From assembly GCF_006716765.1 (NCBI RefSeq), contig NZ_VFPO01000001.1, positions 1,612,001 through 1,676,000 of the forward strand: a stretch of 64,000 bases of DNA. The letters are read 5' to 3'. Shown here one piece after another: positions 56,862 to 64,000 of this stretch (within the stretch, counting starts at the first letter, position 1; every line of letters begins with the position of its first letter). The DNA comes from Actinomadura hallensis (GTDB lineage: Bacteria; Actinomycetota; Actinomycetes; Streptosporangiales; Streptosporangiaceae). The position numbers and the translations under genes were made by a program. The notes below the pieces were generated by a model. It was not told the origin of the DNA and ran no database searches. It saw only the letters and a list, made by a program, of their open reading frames with translations.

Positions 56862-58378
56862 GGGGGCTCCTGGTCGCGGGGACGACGTCCGACGCGGGCA
56901 AGAGCGTCGTGACGGCGGGGCTGTGCCGGTGGCTCGCCAGGCGCGGGGTGAAGGTCGCGCCGTTCAAGGCCCAGAACATGTCGCTGAACTCGATGGTGAC
57001 CGCGGACGGGGCGGAGATCGGGCGGGCGCAGTTCATGCAGGCGCAGGCCGCGGGGGTCGAGCCGAGGGCCGTGATGAACCCGGTCCTGCTGAAGCCGGGG
57101 AGCGACCGGCGCAGCCAGGTGGTGGTGCTGGGGCGGCCGGTGGCGGAGGTCGACGCGCTGGAGTACCGGGAGCGCAGGGAGTGGCTTCACGGGGTCGTCC
57201 AGGAGAGCCTCGCCGAGCTCCGGGACGAGTACGACGTGGTCATCTGCGAGGGCGCCGGAAGTCCCGCCGAGATCAACCTGCGGGGCGGCGACATCGTGAA
57301 CATGGGGCTCGCGCGGGCCGCCGGCCTGCCGGTGATCGTGGTGGGGGACATCGACCGCGGCGGTGTCTTCGCGTCGCTGTACGGGACGGTGGCGCTGCTG
57401 GAGCCCGAGGACCAGGCCCTGGTCGCGGGGTTCGTCATCAACAAGTTCCGGGGCGCGAAGGAGCTGCTGGAGCCGGGTCTGGGGCAGCTCAGGGCGCTGA
57501 CCGGGCGGCCGACGCTCGGGGTGCTGCCGTGGACGCTCGGCCTCTATCTGGATTCCGAGGACACCCTGGCGTTGGACGCGCCCCGTCCCGACGCCGCGGC
57601 TCCGGTGGGGAGGGAGACGCTCCGGATCGCGGTCGTGCGCTTTCCGCGGATCTCGAACTTCACCGATCTGGACGCCCTGGCCTGCGAGCCGGGAGTCGTC
57701 GTGCGCTACGCCGCCAGTGCAGGGGATCTGGCCGAGGCCGACCTGGTCGTCCTCCCGGGGACGCGTGCCACGGTGAACGATCTGGCGTGGCTGCGGGAGC
57801 GGGGGATGGCCGACGAGATCACGAGGCGCGCCCGGGAGGGGAGGCCGGTGCTCGGGATCTGTGGCGGCTACCAGATGCTCGCCGAGGAGATCGTCGATCA
57901 CGTCGAGTCGGGGGATGGGCGTGTGGAAGGTCTCGGGCTGCTGCCCGCGCGGGTCGAGTTCGGGGAGGAGAAGGTCCTCGGGAGGCCGCGGGGTCGCGCC
58001 TACGGCGAGGACGTCGAGGCGTACGAGATCCATCACGGTGTCGTGACCGCGGCGGGGGAGCCGTTCCTCGACGGGTGCCGGAAGGGCGCCGTGTGGGGGA
58101 CGACCTGGCACGGCGCCATGGAGAACGACGGGTTCCGGCGCGCGTTCCTGCGGGACGTGGCACGGGTCGGCGGACGCGACTTCACGCCCGCCTCCGACGT
58201 GTCGTTCGCGGCCCTGCGGGAGGCGACGCTGGACACGCTGGGCGATCTTGTCGAGGAGCACATGGACACCGAGGAAGTCTGGCGCGTCATCGAGCGCGGG
58301 GCGCCGCCCGGCCTGCCCGTCGTCCCCCCTGGCGGGGCACCGGATCCGGCGGGCGGACCCGGCGCGGCGGTAGGGTGA
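56858..58378 (+). CDS. cobQ: cobyric acid synthase
   Basis: 506 residues. Amidates side chains of adenosylcobyrinic a,c-diamide using glutamine and ATP. P-loop-like [19 protein letters not shown] at the start with [10 protein letters not shown], then a class I glutamine amidotransferase domain with nucleophile Cys in GICGGYQML and the His in HHGV. GTG 56858 is defined by GTGA overlap with cobD and by the conserved N-terminus. The C-terminus has a Pro/Gly-rich extension. The remaining cob genes lie elsewhere. Confidence 0.95.
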   Translation: MRGLLVAGTTSDAGKSVVTAGLCRWLARRGVKVAPFKAQNMSLNSMVTADGAEIGRAQFMQAQAAGVEPRAVMNPVLLKPGSDRRSQVVVLGRPVAEVDALEYRERREWLHGVVQESLAELRDEYDVVICEGAGSPAEINLRGGDIVNMGLARAAGLPVIVVGDIDRGGVFASLYGTVALLEPEDQALVAGFVINKFRGAKELLEPGLGQLRALTGRPTLGVLPWTLGLYLDSEDTLALDAPRPDAAAPVGRETLRIAVVRFPRISNFTDLDALACEPGVVVRYAASAGDLAEADLVVLPGTRATVNDLAWLRERGMADEITRRAREGRPVLGICGGYQMLAEEIVDHVESGDGRVEGLGLLPARVEFGEEKVLGRPRGRAYGEDVEAYEIHHGVVTAAGEPFLDGCRKGAVWGTTWHGAMENDGFRRAFLRDVARVGGRDFTPASDVSFAALREATLDTLGDLVEEHMDTEEVWRVIERGAPPGLPVVPPGGAPDPAGGPGAAVG

Positions 58379-58437
58379 TCCCTTCGACGGCACCCGCCGC
58401 ACCGGCACCGGCAACCGGCATCAGGAGGAATCGTCCC

Positions 58438-59079
58438 GTGACCGACCCGCGGTCCAGTCTGATCGTCCCGCTGATGAAGGCGCGGGTGCCCGCGGAGCTC
58501 CAGCTGGAGTTCCCGCTGCCCCCGGACGAGGAGCCGATCCGCGACCCGTTCGCCGGGGACCTGTATGTGAGCTACGCGCTGGAGATCGCCGACGAGGCCG
58601 CGCCGTCCGGCCGCCGCTACGAGCACGTGGCGCGGCGGCACTGCGCGGAGCTGGGGGTGGCGCCGGGCGAGCTGCGCCGCCGCGCGGTGATCAACCTGCG
58701 GGACCGGCGGCCGGAGCTGAGCCTCAGCTGGTACCCGGACGTGCGCGCCGTGACCGTGTCGCTCGGCGGGGCGGGCACGGCGGCGCGGCCGGGCGGACTG
58801 GAGTCGGGCCTCCTGCTGGACGAGGGCTTCCTGGAGAAGCTCGCGCAGGACGTGGAGGGCGACCTCGTCGTGGCGGCCCCGGCGCGGGACGTGTTCGTCG
58901 CGTCCGGCACCGGCCACCCCGACGGCGTCGACAAGCTCCGCTGGGCGGTCGCGCAGGTGTGGGCGGAGGACCGCGGCGACGGCGGCGGCGACCCGGCCTG
59001 GGACGTGCCGGCCGCGAGCCTGCTCACCCATGACCTGCTGGTCCGCCGGGGCGGCGCCTGGGACGTCCTGCCGCCCTGA
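58438..59079 (+). CDS. uncharacterised protein, possibly DUF1444-like
   Basis: 213 residues, no signal peptide or membrane span. It begins with a segment rich in Pro and acidic residues (EFPLPPDEEPIRDPFAGDLYVSYALEIADE), followed by alternating helices and strands (RHCAELGVAPGELRRRAVINLRDRRPEL; DLVVAAPARDVFVASGTGHPDGVDKLRWAV). The overall pattern resembles DUF1444/YtpQ proteins, but this is a weak guess. GTG 58438 has AGGAGG (58423-58428). It follows cobQ by 59 bp and may be co-transcribed. Confidence 0.8.
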   Translation: MTDPRSSLIVPLMKARVPAELQLEFPLPPDEEPIRDPFAGDLYVSYALEIADEAAPSGRRYEHVARRHCAELGVAPGELRRRAVINLRDRRPELSLSWYPDVRAVTVSLGGAGTAARPGGLESGLLLDEGFLEKLAQDVEGDLVVAAPARDVFVASGTGHPDGVDKLRWAVAQVWAEDRGDGGGDPAWDVPAASLLTHDLLVRRGGAWDVLPP

Positions 59080-59084
59080 CGCAC

Positions 59085-59100
59085 GCCCGCTCCGACGGGC
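59085..59100. terminator. small hairpin between convergent genes
   Basis: GCCCG-ctccga-CGGGC in the 22-bp gap between two converging genes. A short stem, but the position suits a bidirectional terminator. Confidence 0.45.
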
Positions 59101-59101
59101 C

Positions 59102-60640
59102 CTATGACAGCGTCTTCAGGCGGGGCCACAGCTCCGACCATGGGGCGCGCTGACCGCGGCAGATCCACACGGGCTTGCCCTGCTCCTGGTTGTCGAGGCC
59201 GACGCCGTTGTCGATGGCGCCCACGGGACGCACGTCGCTCCAGAACTGCCGCAGGTAGGAGGCGCCCGCGGTGGTCTCCGGCCCGACGACGACGGCGGGG
59301 CCGCCGGTCTCCGGGGGACGCCCGAAGTGCCAGTAGCCGTTGTGGCCGCTGTACGCGCGGGGCAGCCCGAGGCGCGGCCCGTACTTGTCGATCGCCCCGG
59401 CCTCGCCGTAGTTGCTCACGATGATCGTCGCCGTGGCCCGTTCGTCCGGAGGGAGTGAGGCGTAGGCGTCCGCGACCTGTTCGGCGAACCGGGGCCAGCC
59501 GACCGTTTCGGCCGCGTCGGCGTTGACGGCGGGCTGCGGGGTGCGGGCCAGCCAGGTCACCGGGTAGACGGGCAGGGTGAGCAGCGCGGTGGTGATCGCG
59601 GTGACCGCGTAGACGGGCGGGGTCGGCACCCAGGCCCAGCCGCGCGGTGCGCCGTTCCGCTCGATCTCCACGGCCCCGGCGGCGAACAGCGCCGCCCAGA
59701 GTCCGCTCAGGTAGTACGGCTTGCCGGCCGTGACGAGGAACAGGACGGTCAGCAGCACGTACGCGTCCCCCAGGAACCGGAACGGCCGCATATGCTCCGA
59801 CCGGTACGTCCGCCACAGCCCGTAGATCCACAGCCAGGACAGGACGACGCCGGTCAGCAGGATCTGGAACGGGACGAGCCCCGGACGGCCGCCGAAGTCG
59901 CCCTTCCCGGCGATCGCGTCGGCCATGTCGAGCTGCGGCCAGCCGTGGCGGGCCTGCCACACCAGCCCGGGGACGGCGGCCGCGACGACGATCAGCGCGG
60001 CGGCGGCGAGCGCCGGCCGGCGCAGGAAGTCCCGCGGGCCGGAGACCAGCAGCCCGGCGACGAGCGCGACCAGCAGGAACGCCGACAGGTACTTCACGTT
60101 CAGCGCGAGTGCCGCGACGGCGCCGACGGCGAGGAGGAGCCGCTGGTCGCGGGTCCGCACCCACCGGACGGCCAGCCACACGATCGTGGTCGACAGCAGC
60201 AGGTCGAGCGTCGCGGTGGAGAACAGGTGCCCGGCCGCGACGACGAACGGGCACACGGCGTAGGCGCCGGCGGTGAGGAGCTGCGCCCGGCGCCCGCCGC
60301 CCATGTCGCGGGCGGTCAGCGCGGCGGCGACGACGCCGGCGGCGGAGAACAGCGCGGCGGGGACGCGCAGCGCGACGAGCGTGTCGGACAGCGCGGTGAC
60401 CGCGCGGCCGAGCAGCGGCACCAGCGGCGGCTGGTCCGGGTAGCCCCACATCGGGTGCCGCCCGGCGACGCGGAAGTACAGCTCGTCGCGGTGGTACCCG
60501 TACCGGGCGCTGACGGCGAGGAGCACGACGCCCAGGACACCGGCGATCAGCAGCACCGGTTTCCAGGCGATCGCGGGGGGAGCGGAGGGGCGGGTGGTCT
60601 CGGCGGGATCGGGCGGCGCCGCGGAGGCCGGAGCGGACAT
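59102..60640 (-). CDS. ArnT/PMT-type glycosyltransferase family 39 membrane protein
   Basis: 512 residues with about ten hydrophobic segments. The first loop after span 1 has YGYHRDELYFRVAGRHPMWGYPDQPPLVPLLGR, the DE/PDQPP pattern of GT39/ArnT-like enzymes that use polyprenyl-phosphate sugars. A C-terminal soluble domain (from about residue 395, with TIIVSNYGEAGAIDKYG and GHNGYWHFG) faces outside. ATG 60640 gives a plausible cytoplasmic tail; an ATG at 60682 is an alternative. Probably modifies a cell-envelope glycan or protein. Confidence 0.9.
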   Translation of the reverse strand: MSAPASAAPPDPAETTRPSAPPAIAWKPVLLIAGVLGVVLLAVSARYGYHRDELYFRVAGRHPMWGYPDQPPLVPLLGRAVTALSDTLVALRVPAALFSAAGVVAAALTARDMGGGRRAQLLTAGAYAVCPFVVAAGHLFSTATLDLLLSTTIVWLAVRWVRTRDQRLLLAVGAVAALALNVKYLSAFLLVALVAGLLVSGPRDFLRRPALAAAALIVVAAAVPGLVWQARHGWPQLDMADAIAGKGDFGGRPGLVPFQILLTGVVLSWLWIYGLWRTYRSEHMRPFRFLGDAYVLLTVLFLVTAGKPYYLSGLWAALFAAGAVEIERNGAPRGWAWVPTPPVYAVTAITTALLTLPVYPVTWLARTPQPAVNADAAETVGWPRFAEQVADAYASLPPDERATATIIVSNYGEAGAIDKYGPRLGLPRAYSGHNGYWHFGRPPETGGPAVVVGPETTAGASYLRQFWSDVRPVGAIDNGVGLDNQEQGKPVWICRGQRAPWSELWPRLKTLS

Positions 60641-60742
60641 GATCGGACCCTGTTCTCTCGCTGTTGCCCCCGGCGCGATCATCCCGGCCGCACCCGGCCG
60701 TACGCGCCCGGCGGCGCGCGGCGGACCGGAGGGCTTCCGGGA

Positions 60743-62698
60743 TCAGACCGAGCAGAGGGCGAAGTCGGTGAACGACGCCTCGGGCCGGCCGGCGGCGCCG
60801 TCGGGGCGGTGGAGGACGAGCCCGCTGGTGCCCGGCCCGCCGTCGCCGCCGCCGTCGTCTGACGGTGCGGCGGCGCCGGCCACCGGGTCGCCGTTGACCC
60901 ACATGCCGAGGTTCAGGTTCGGGCCGTCCTGCACGCAGGCGGCCTTGATGCGGTTCTCGTCGTCGCGGAGGTCGCCGGCGGTGCCGGTCGCCACGTCCCG
61001 CAGCGCCGTCCCGTCGATCCGGGCGATGCGGGCCCGACCGTCCTCCCGGAGGAGGAACGCGTAGCCGCCGGATTCGCCGCGGCAGTACACGCCCGCCTCG
61101 CCGCCTCCGTCGCCGTGGGTGACCTTCACCTCGATGAGCTGCGAGTCCGGGACCCGCGTCAGCGGAGCCGGGACGACCGTGCGGGTCGTCGACGGCAGGA
61201 CGCGCAGCTCGTACTCGTCGTCGCCGTAACCGGCGTCCCGGGAGGGCCCGGCTCCGTTCTTCCAGCCCGAGCCGGTGTCCTCGAAGTCGTCGTCGAAGAC
61301 CTTGTCGTCGACCTTCGGCGGGTCCTCGCCGAAGGGGGCGGCGGCCGCCGCGGCCGGACCCGCGCTCCGCCCGCCGTCCGCGCCGTCGTCGCCGGACGCC
61401 AGTGTCAGCGCGCCGACCACGGCGGACGCGCCGACCACCCCGGCGGCGAGGCCGAGCACGGCGCGGTTCGGCCTGCGGCGCCGGACCGCGGGACCCGGCG
61501 CCTTCAGGGTCGCCGGAGGGACCGGCGCGCCGATCGGGTGCGTCTCCGGGACGGAGTCGACCGTGGTGCGCGGCGGGGACGGCGGCACGTTCGGCGGCGG
61601 CCCCGCGGGCGGCAGCGGCGGGTTCGGCGCCGCGACCTGCTCGACCCCGTGCCGATCCGCCCCGGGCTGCTCCGCCGCGGCCTGTTCCGGCGGGGCCTGT
61701 TCCGCCGCGGCCGCCGCGGGCTCCCTCGGCGGCTCGTCCGCCGCGACCTCATCGCCGTCCGGTCCGGCCGCATCACCGTCCGGCGCGGAGTCCTCGCCGT
61801 CCGGCGCGGAGTCCTCGTCGTCCGGAGCGGCCGCCTCGGGCTGGTCGGCGGGGATCGGCAGCGCGACCGCGGGCGGGTCCTCCGGCGGCTCGTCCTCGCC
61901 GGTCAGCGTCTGGATCAGCTGCTTCACCGCGGGACGTTCCGCCGGGTCCTTCGCCAGCGCCCGCGCGACGAGATCGCGCACCGCCGGTTCGAGCCCCTCC
62001 AGGTCGGGCTCGCCGCCGGTCACCCGGCTGATGGTCTCGGGGAGCGTCCCGGCGCCGAAGGGGGCGCGGCCGGTGCCCGCGTACGCGACGACGCAGCCCC
62101 ACGAGAACACGTCCGCCGCCGGCGTGATCTCCCGGCCGTGCATCAGCTCGGGCGCCATGTAGGCCGGGGTGCCGATGAACTGGCCGGTCCGGGTCGGTCC
62201 GTCGGAGGCGTCCAGCGCGCGGGCGATGCCGAAGTCGATCACGCGGGGGCCGGTGGGGGACAGCAGCACGTTGGACGGCTTGAGGTCGCGGTGCACGATC
62301 CCCGCGCCGTGGATCGCGGTCAGCGCCGTCGCGATGTTGACCGCGAGCGCCTCCAGGTCGCCGCCGCTCAGCGGGCCGCCCTCCCGGACGGCCTTCTCGA
62401 GCGACGGACCGGCCACGTACTCGGTCACCACGTACAGCGGCTCGCCGTCGAGCCGCGCGTCCAGCACCGCGGCGGTGCAGAACCGGCGGACCTGCCGCGC
62501 CGCGGTCACCTCGCTGCGGAACCGTTCGTGGAACGCCTCGTCGTCGGCCAGCTCGGCGTTGATGACCTTGACCGCGACCCGCCGCCCGGAGCCGTCCTCG
62601 CCGAGGAAGACCGTTCCCATGCCGCCACGCCCGAGGCGCCCGAGCAGCCGGTAGGGGCCGAGGCGCCGCGGGTCTCGATCACGAAGGGGGGCCTGCAT
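60743..62698 (-). CDS. membrane Ser/Thr protein kinase (PknB/Hanks type) with extracellular sensor domain
   Basis: 651 residues. Kinase domain about 16-275: Gly loop GRLGRGGMGTV, VAVK (Lys44), HRDLKPSN (136-143), DFG (155-157), APE as MAPE. Then a long Pro/Ala/Glu linker with a repeated EDSAPDG unit, one membrane span (LGLAAGVVGASAVVGALTLA) and an extracellular C-terminal domain of about 180 residues like LamG/DUF1080 jelly rolls (GVYCRGESGGYAFLL, LNLGMWVNGDPVAG). AGGGAGA precedes ATG 62698. It probably senses an envelope ligand. Confidence 0.94.
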   Translation of the reverse strand: MQAPLRDRDPRRLGPYRLLGRLGRGGMGTVFLGEDGSGRRVAVKVINAELADDEAFHERFRSEVTAARQVRRFCTAAVLDARLDGEPLYVVTEYVAGPSLEKAVREGGPLSGGDLEALAVNIATALTAIHGAGIVHRDLKPSNVLLSPTGPRVIDFGIARALDASDGPTRTGQFIGTPAYMAPELMHGREITPAADVFSWGCVVAYAGTGRAPFGAGTLPETISRVTGGEPDLEGLEPAVRDLVARALAKDPAERPAVKQLIQTLTGEDEPPEDPPAVALPIPADQPEAAAPDDEDSAPDGEDSAPDGDAAGPDGDEVAADEPPREPAAAAAEQAPPEQAAAEQPGADRHGVEQVAAPNPPLPPAGPPPNVPPSPPRTTVDSVPETHPIGAPVPPATLKAPGPAVRRRRPNRAVLGLAAGVVGASAVVGALTLASGDDGADGGRSAGPAAAAAAPFGEDPPKVDDKVFDDDFEDTGSGWKNGAGPSRDAGYGDDEYELRVLPSTTRTVVPAPLTRVPDSQLIEVKVTHGDGGGEAGVYCRGESGGYAFLLREDGRARIARIDGTALRDVATGTAGDLRDDENRIKAACVQDGPNLNLGMWVNGDPVAGAAAPSDDGGGDGGPGTSGLVLHRPDGAAGRPEASFTDFALCSV

Positions 62699-62841
62699 AG
62701 GGGTCTCCCTTGAGCCGCAGTGTCAGCACTTCCACTCATCTTCTTCCGCCGGAACAAACCGCGCACGTTCCCGCGCGCGGCGGTGGATGTCCCGCCCATA
62801 CGCTTAGATGCTGGAGTCGGCGCTCTGGTTCGGGAGGAAGC

Positions 62842-63828
62842 GTGGAAGTGACGGTGGACGTGCTCGGCCCGGACTACGAGGCGATCGAGCTGCCGATGGG
62901 GCGCGACGCCGAGGGCGAGGTCGTGGCGACGCTGGTGCGGCGGCGCGGCGCCGAGTCCGGCTCCCGCCGGGCGGTGCTGTACCTGCACGGGTTCGTCGAC
63001 TACTTCTTCCAGCGGCACCTGGCCGACTTCTATGTGGACCTCGGCTTCGACTTCTACGCGCTCGACCTGCGCAAGTACGGGCGGTCGCTGCGGCCGCACC
63101 AGACCCCGAACTTCGTCGAGAGCCTGTCGGACTACTTCCCCGAGATCGACGAGGCCGTCCGGATCGTCCGGGACGTGGACGGGCACGGCACGCTGCTGCT
63201 GAACGGCCATTCGACCGGCGGCCTGGTCGCCGCGCTCTGGGCCGACCGGGTGAAGGGCAAGGGCCTGGTGGACGGCCTGTTCCTGAACAGCCCGTTCCTG
63301 GACATCGCCGAGCCGCTGGTGATGCGCAAGGCGGGCGCCGGCCTCGCGCGGGCGCTGCGCTCCCGGTTCCCCAAGGCGAAGCTGCCGGCCGGCCTGTCGG
63401 ACCGGTACCCGCGCAGCATCCACCGCGACCACGAGGGCGAGTGGGACTTCGACCTGGCGTGGAAGCCGATCGACGGGTTCCCGGTGCGGGCGGCGTGGCT
63501 GGCGGCGGTGCGCCGGGGGCAGCTCCGGCTGCACCGGGGCCTCGGCGTCGACGTCCCGGTGCTGGTCATGACGTCGACGCGCAGCGTCCGGCCCACCCGC
63601 AAGGTGCTGGACGTCACCGGCGCCGACGCCGTCCTCGACGTCGAGCACATGGCGCGGTGGGCGCCCAGGATCGGGCGGCACGTGACGCTCGTCCGGATCG
63701 AGGGCGGCCTGCACGACCTGGTGCTGTCGGCCGAGCCCGCCCGCACGCAGGTCTTCGAGGAACTGACCCGCTGGACGAACGCCTACCTCCCCGCGGAGAC
63801 CCCCTCGCCCGCGCCCGAGACCGACTGA
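62842..63828 (+). CDS. alpha/beta hydrolase (serine aminopeptidase S33-like)
   Basis: 328 residues. Oxyanion segment VLYLHGFVDYF, nucleophile Ser in NGHSTGG, a cap region, and His in GGLHDLVLS near the C-terminus. Similar to monoacylglycerol lipase-like lysophospholipases. GTG 62842 with GGGAGGAAGC immediately upstream; the frame is open further upstream without a site. No signal peptide. Diverges from the kinase gene. Confidence 0.9.
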   Translation: MEVTVDVLGPDYEAIELPMGRDAEGEVVATLVRRRGAESGSRRAVLYLHGFVDYFFQRHLADFYVDLGFDFYALDLRKYGRSLRPHQTPNFVESLSDYFPEIDEAVRIVRDVDGHGTLLLNGHSTGGLVAALWADRVKGKGLVDGLFLNSPFLDIAEPLVMRKAGAGLARALRSRFPKAKLPAGLSDRYPRSIHRDHEGEWDFDLAWKPIDGFPVRAAWLAAVRRGQLRLHRGLGVDVPVLVMTSTRSVRPTRKVLDVTGADAVLDVEHMARWAPRIGRHVTLVRIEGGLHDLVLSAEPARTQVFEELTRWTNAYLPAETPSPAPETD

Positions 63829-63875
63829 CCCCGGGGCCGGCTCGCCGGTTCGGGTCTGCCGGGGCGCGGGACCGG

Positions 63876-64000
63876 CTAGTCGAGGATCTTCGACATGTCG
63901 AAGTCGTCGAACTCGACGTTCACCGGCTGGGCCTTGTTGCCGCCCCGCTGCACCTCCAGGCCGACCCGGCCGTTCCCCAGCGGCTGGTCGGCGTCGGTCG
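63876..64000 (-). CDS. 3' end of a protein with a jelly-roll-like C-terminal domain (partial)
   Basis: Only the last 40 codons are in the window: PLGNGRVGLEVQRGGNKAQ then VEFDDFDMSKILD and TAG. The pattern (VGLEVQRGG...VEFDDF) is like the end of LamG/DUF1080-type ligand-binding domains, the same class as the extracellular part of the kinase at 60743-62698, so it may be a second sensor kinase or a lipoprotein. The start is outside the window. Confidence 0.75.
   Translation of the reverse strand, partial: TDADQPLGNGRVGLEVQRGGNKAQPVNVEFDDFDMSKILD

Overview
The window is a GC-rich chromosomal stretch from a filamentous actinomycete. The evidence is third-codon-position G/C bias, frequent GTG/TTG starts, ATGA/GTGA start-stop overlaps, an mce operon, an XRE/DUF397 pair, DUF574 methyltransferases and a REP13E12-type HNH protein. 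The mix fits an Actinomadura-like member of the Streptosporangiales; that placement is inference, since no rRNA or housekeeping marker is present.

Layout. 1-8284 (+): an mce lipid-import operon, cut at its 5' end, with a YrbE-type permease, six Mce/MlaD proteins in A-F order and an Mce-associated protein. 8448-11161 (-): two secreted GH18 chitinases, the second with CBM2 and Fn3 modules. A third GH18 gene with CBM2-Fn3 lies at 19855-21414 (-). The two CBM2 chitinases share an upstream palindrome. 11526-13965 (-): a phosphorothioate-DNA-dependent HNH nuclease in a two-gene unit with an internally duplicated protein of unknown function. 14026-15570: an RsbW-like ATPase divergent from an XRE regulator and its DUF397 partner. 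16287-19664: a DUF222/HNH protein, a DinB protein and a methyltransferase. 21669-25089 (+): an ATP-grasp ligase and a CocE/NonD hydrolase, followed at once by an IS3-type element (25093-26390) and a 14-copy 16-bp tandem array.

26713-28275 (-): formamidase and FmdB. 28430-28768 (+): a HEAT-repeat protein. 28886-34360 (-): a single-chain 1,824-residue biotin carboxylase/carboxyltransferase. 34521-36313 (-): an ABC exporter. 36499-37841 (-): a CoA-transferase A/B pair with a short upstream ORF. Then come two DUF202 membrane proteins, a MarR regulator, a broken PAS/SpoIIE gene, a nucleotide-sugar-epimerase-like protein and two DUF574 methyltransferases. 43840-47294 (+): a molybdenum hydroxylase and its FAD subunit. 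47467-49262 (+): an MFS fragment and a reductase-hydrolase fusion. 49319-52126 (-): a large LuxR/ATPase regulator. 52373-54693 (+): dihydroxy-acid dehydratase and a CBS-domain protein. A truncated DJ-1 family gene abuts tRNA-Arg(TCT). 55190-59079 (+): a kinase-like phosphotransferase, cobalamin genes cobD and cobQ, and an uncharacterised protein. 59102-64000: a glycosyltransferase, a Ser/Thr kinase, an alpha/beta hydrolase and the end of one more gene.

Most of this is ordinary actinomycete chromosome. The parts that reward a second look are the HNH/duplicated-protein pair, the shared chitinase palindrome, the ATP-grasp/CocE pair with adjoining IS and tandem array, the fused carboxylase, the reductase-hydrolase fusion, the CoA-transferase leader ORF and the tRNA-edge gene truncation.
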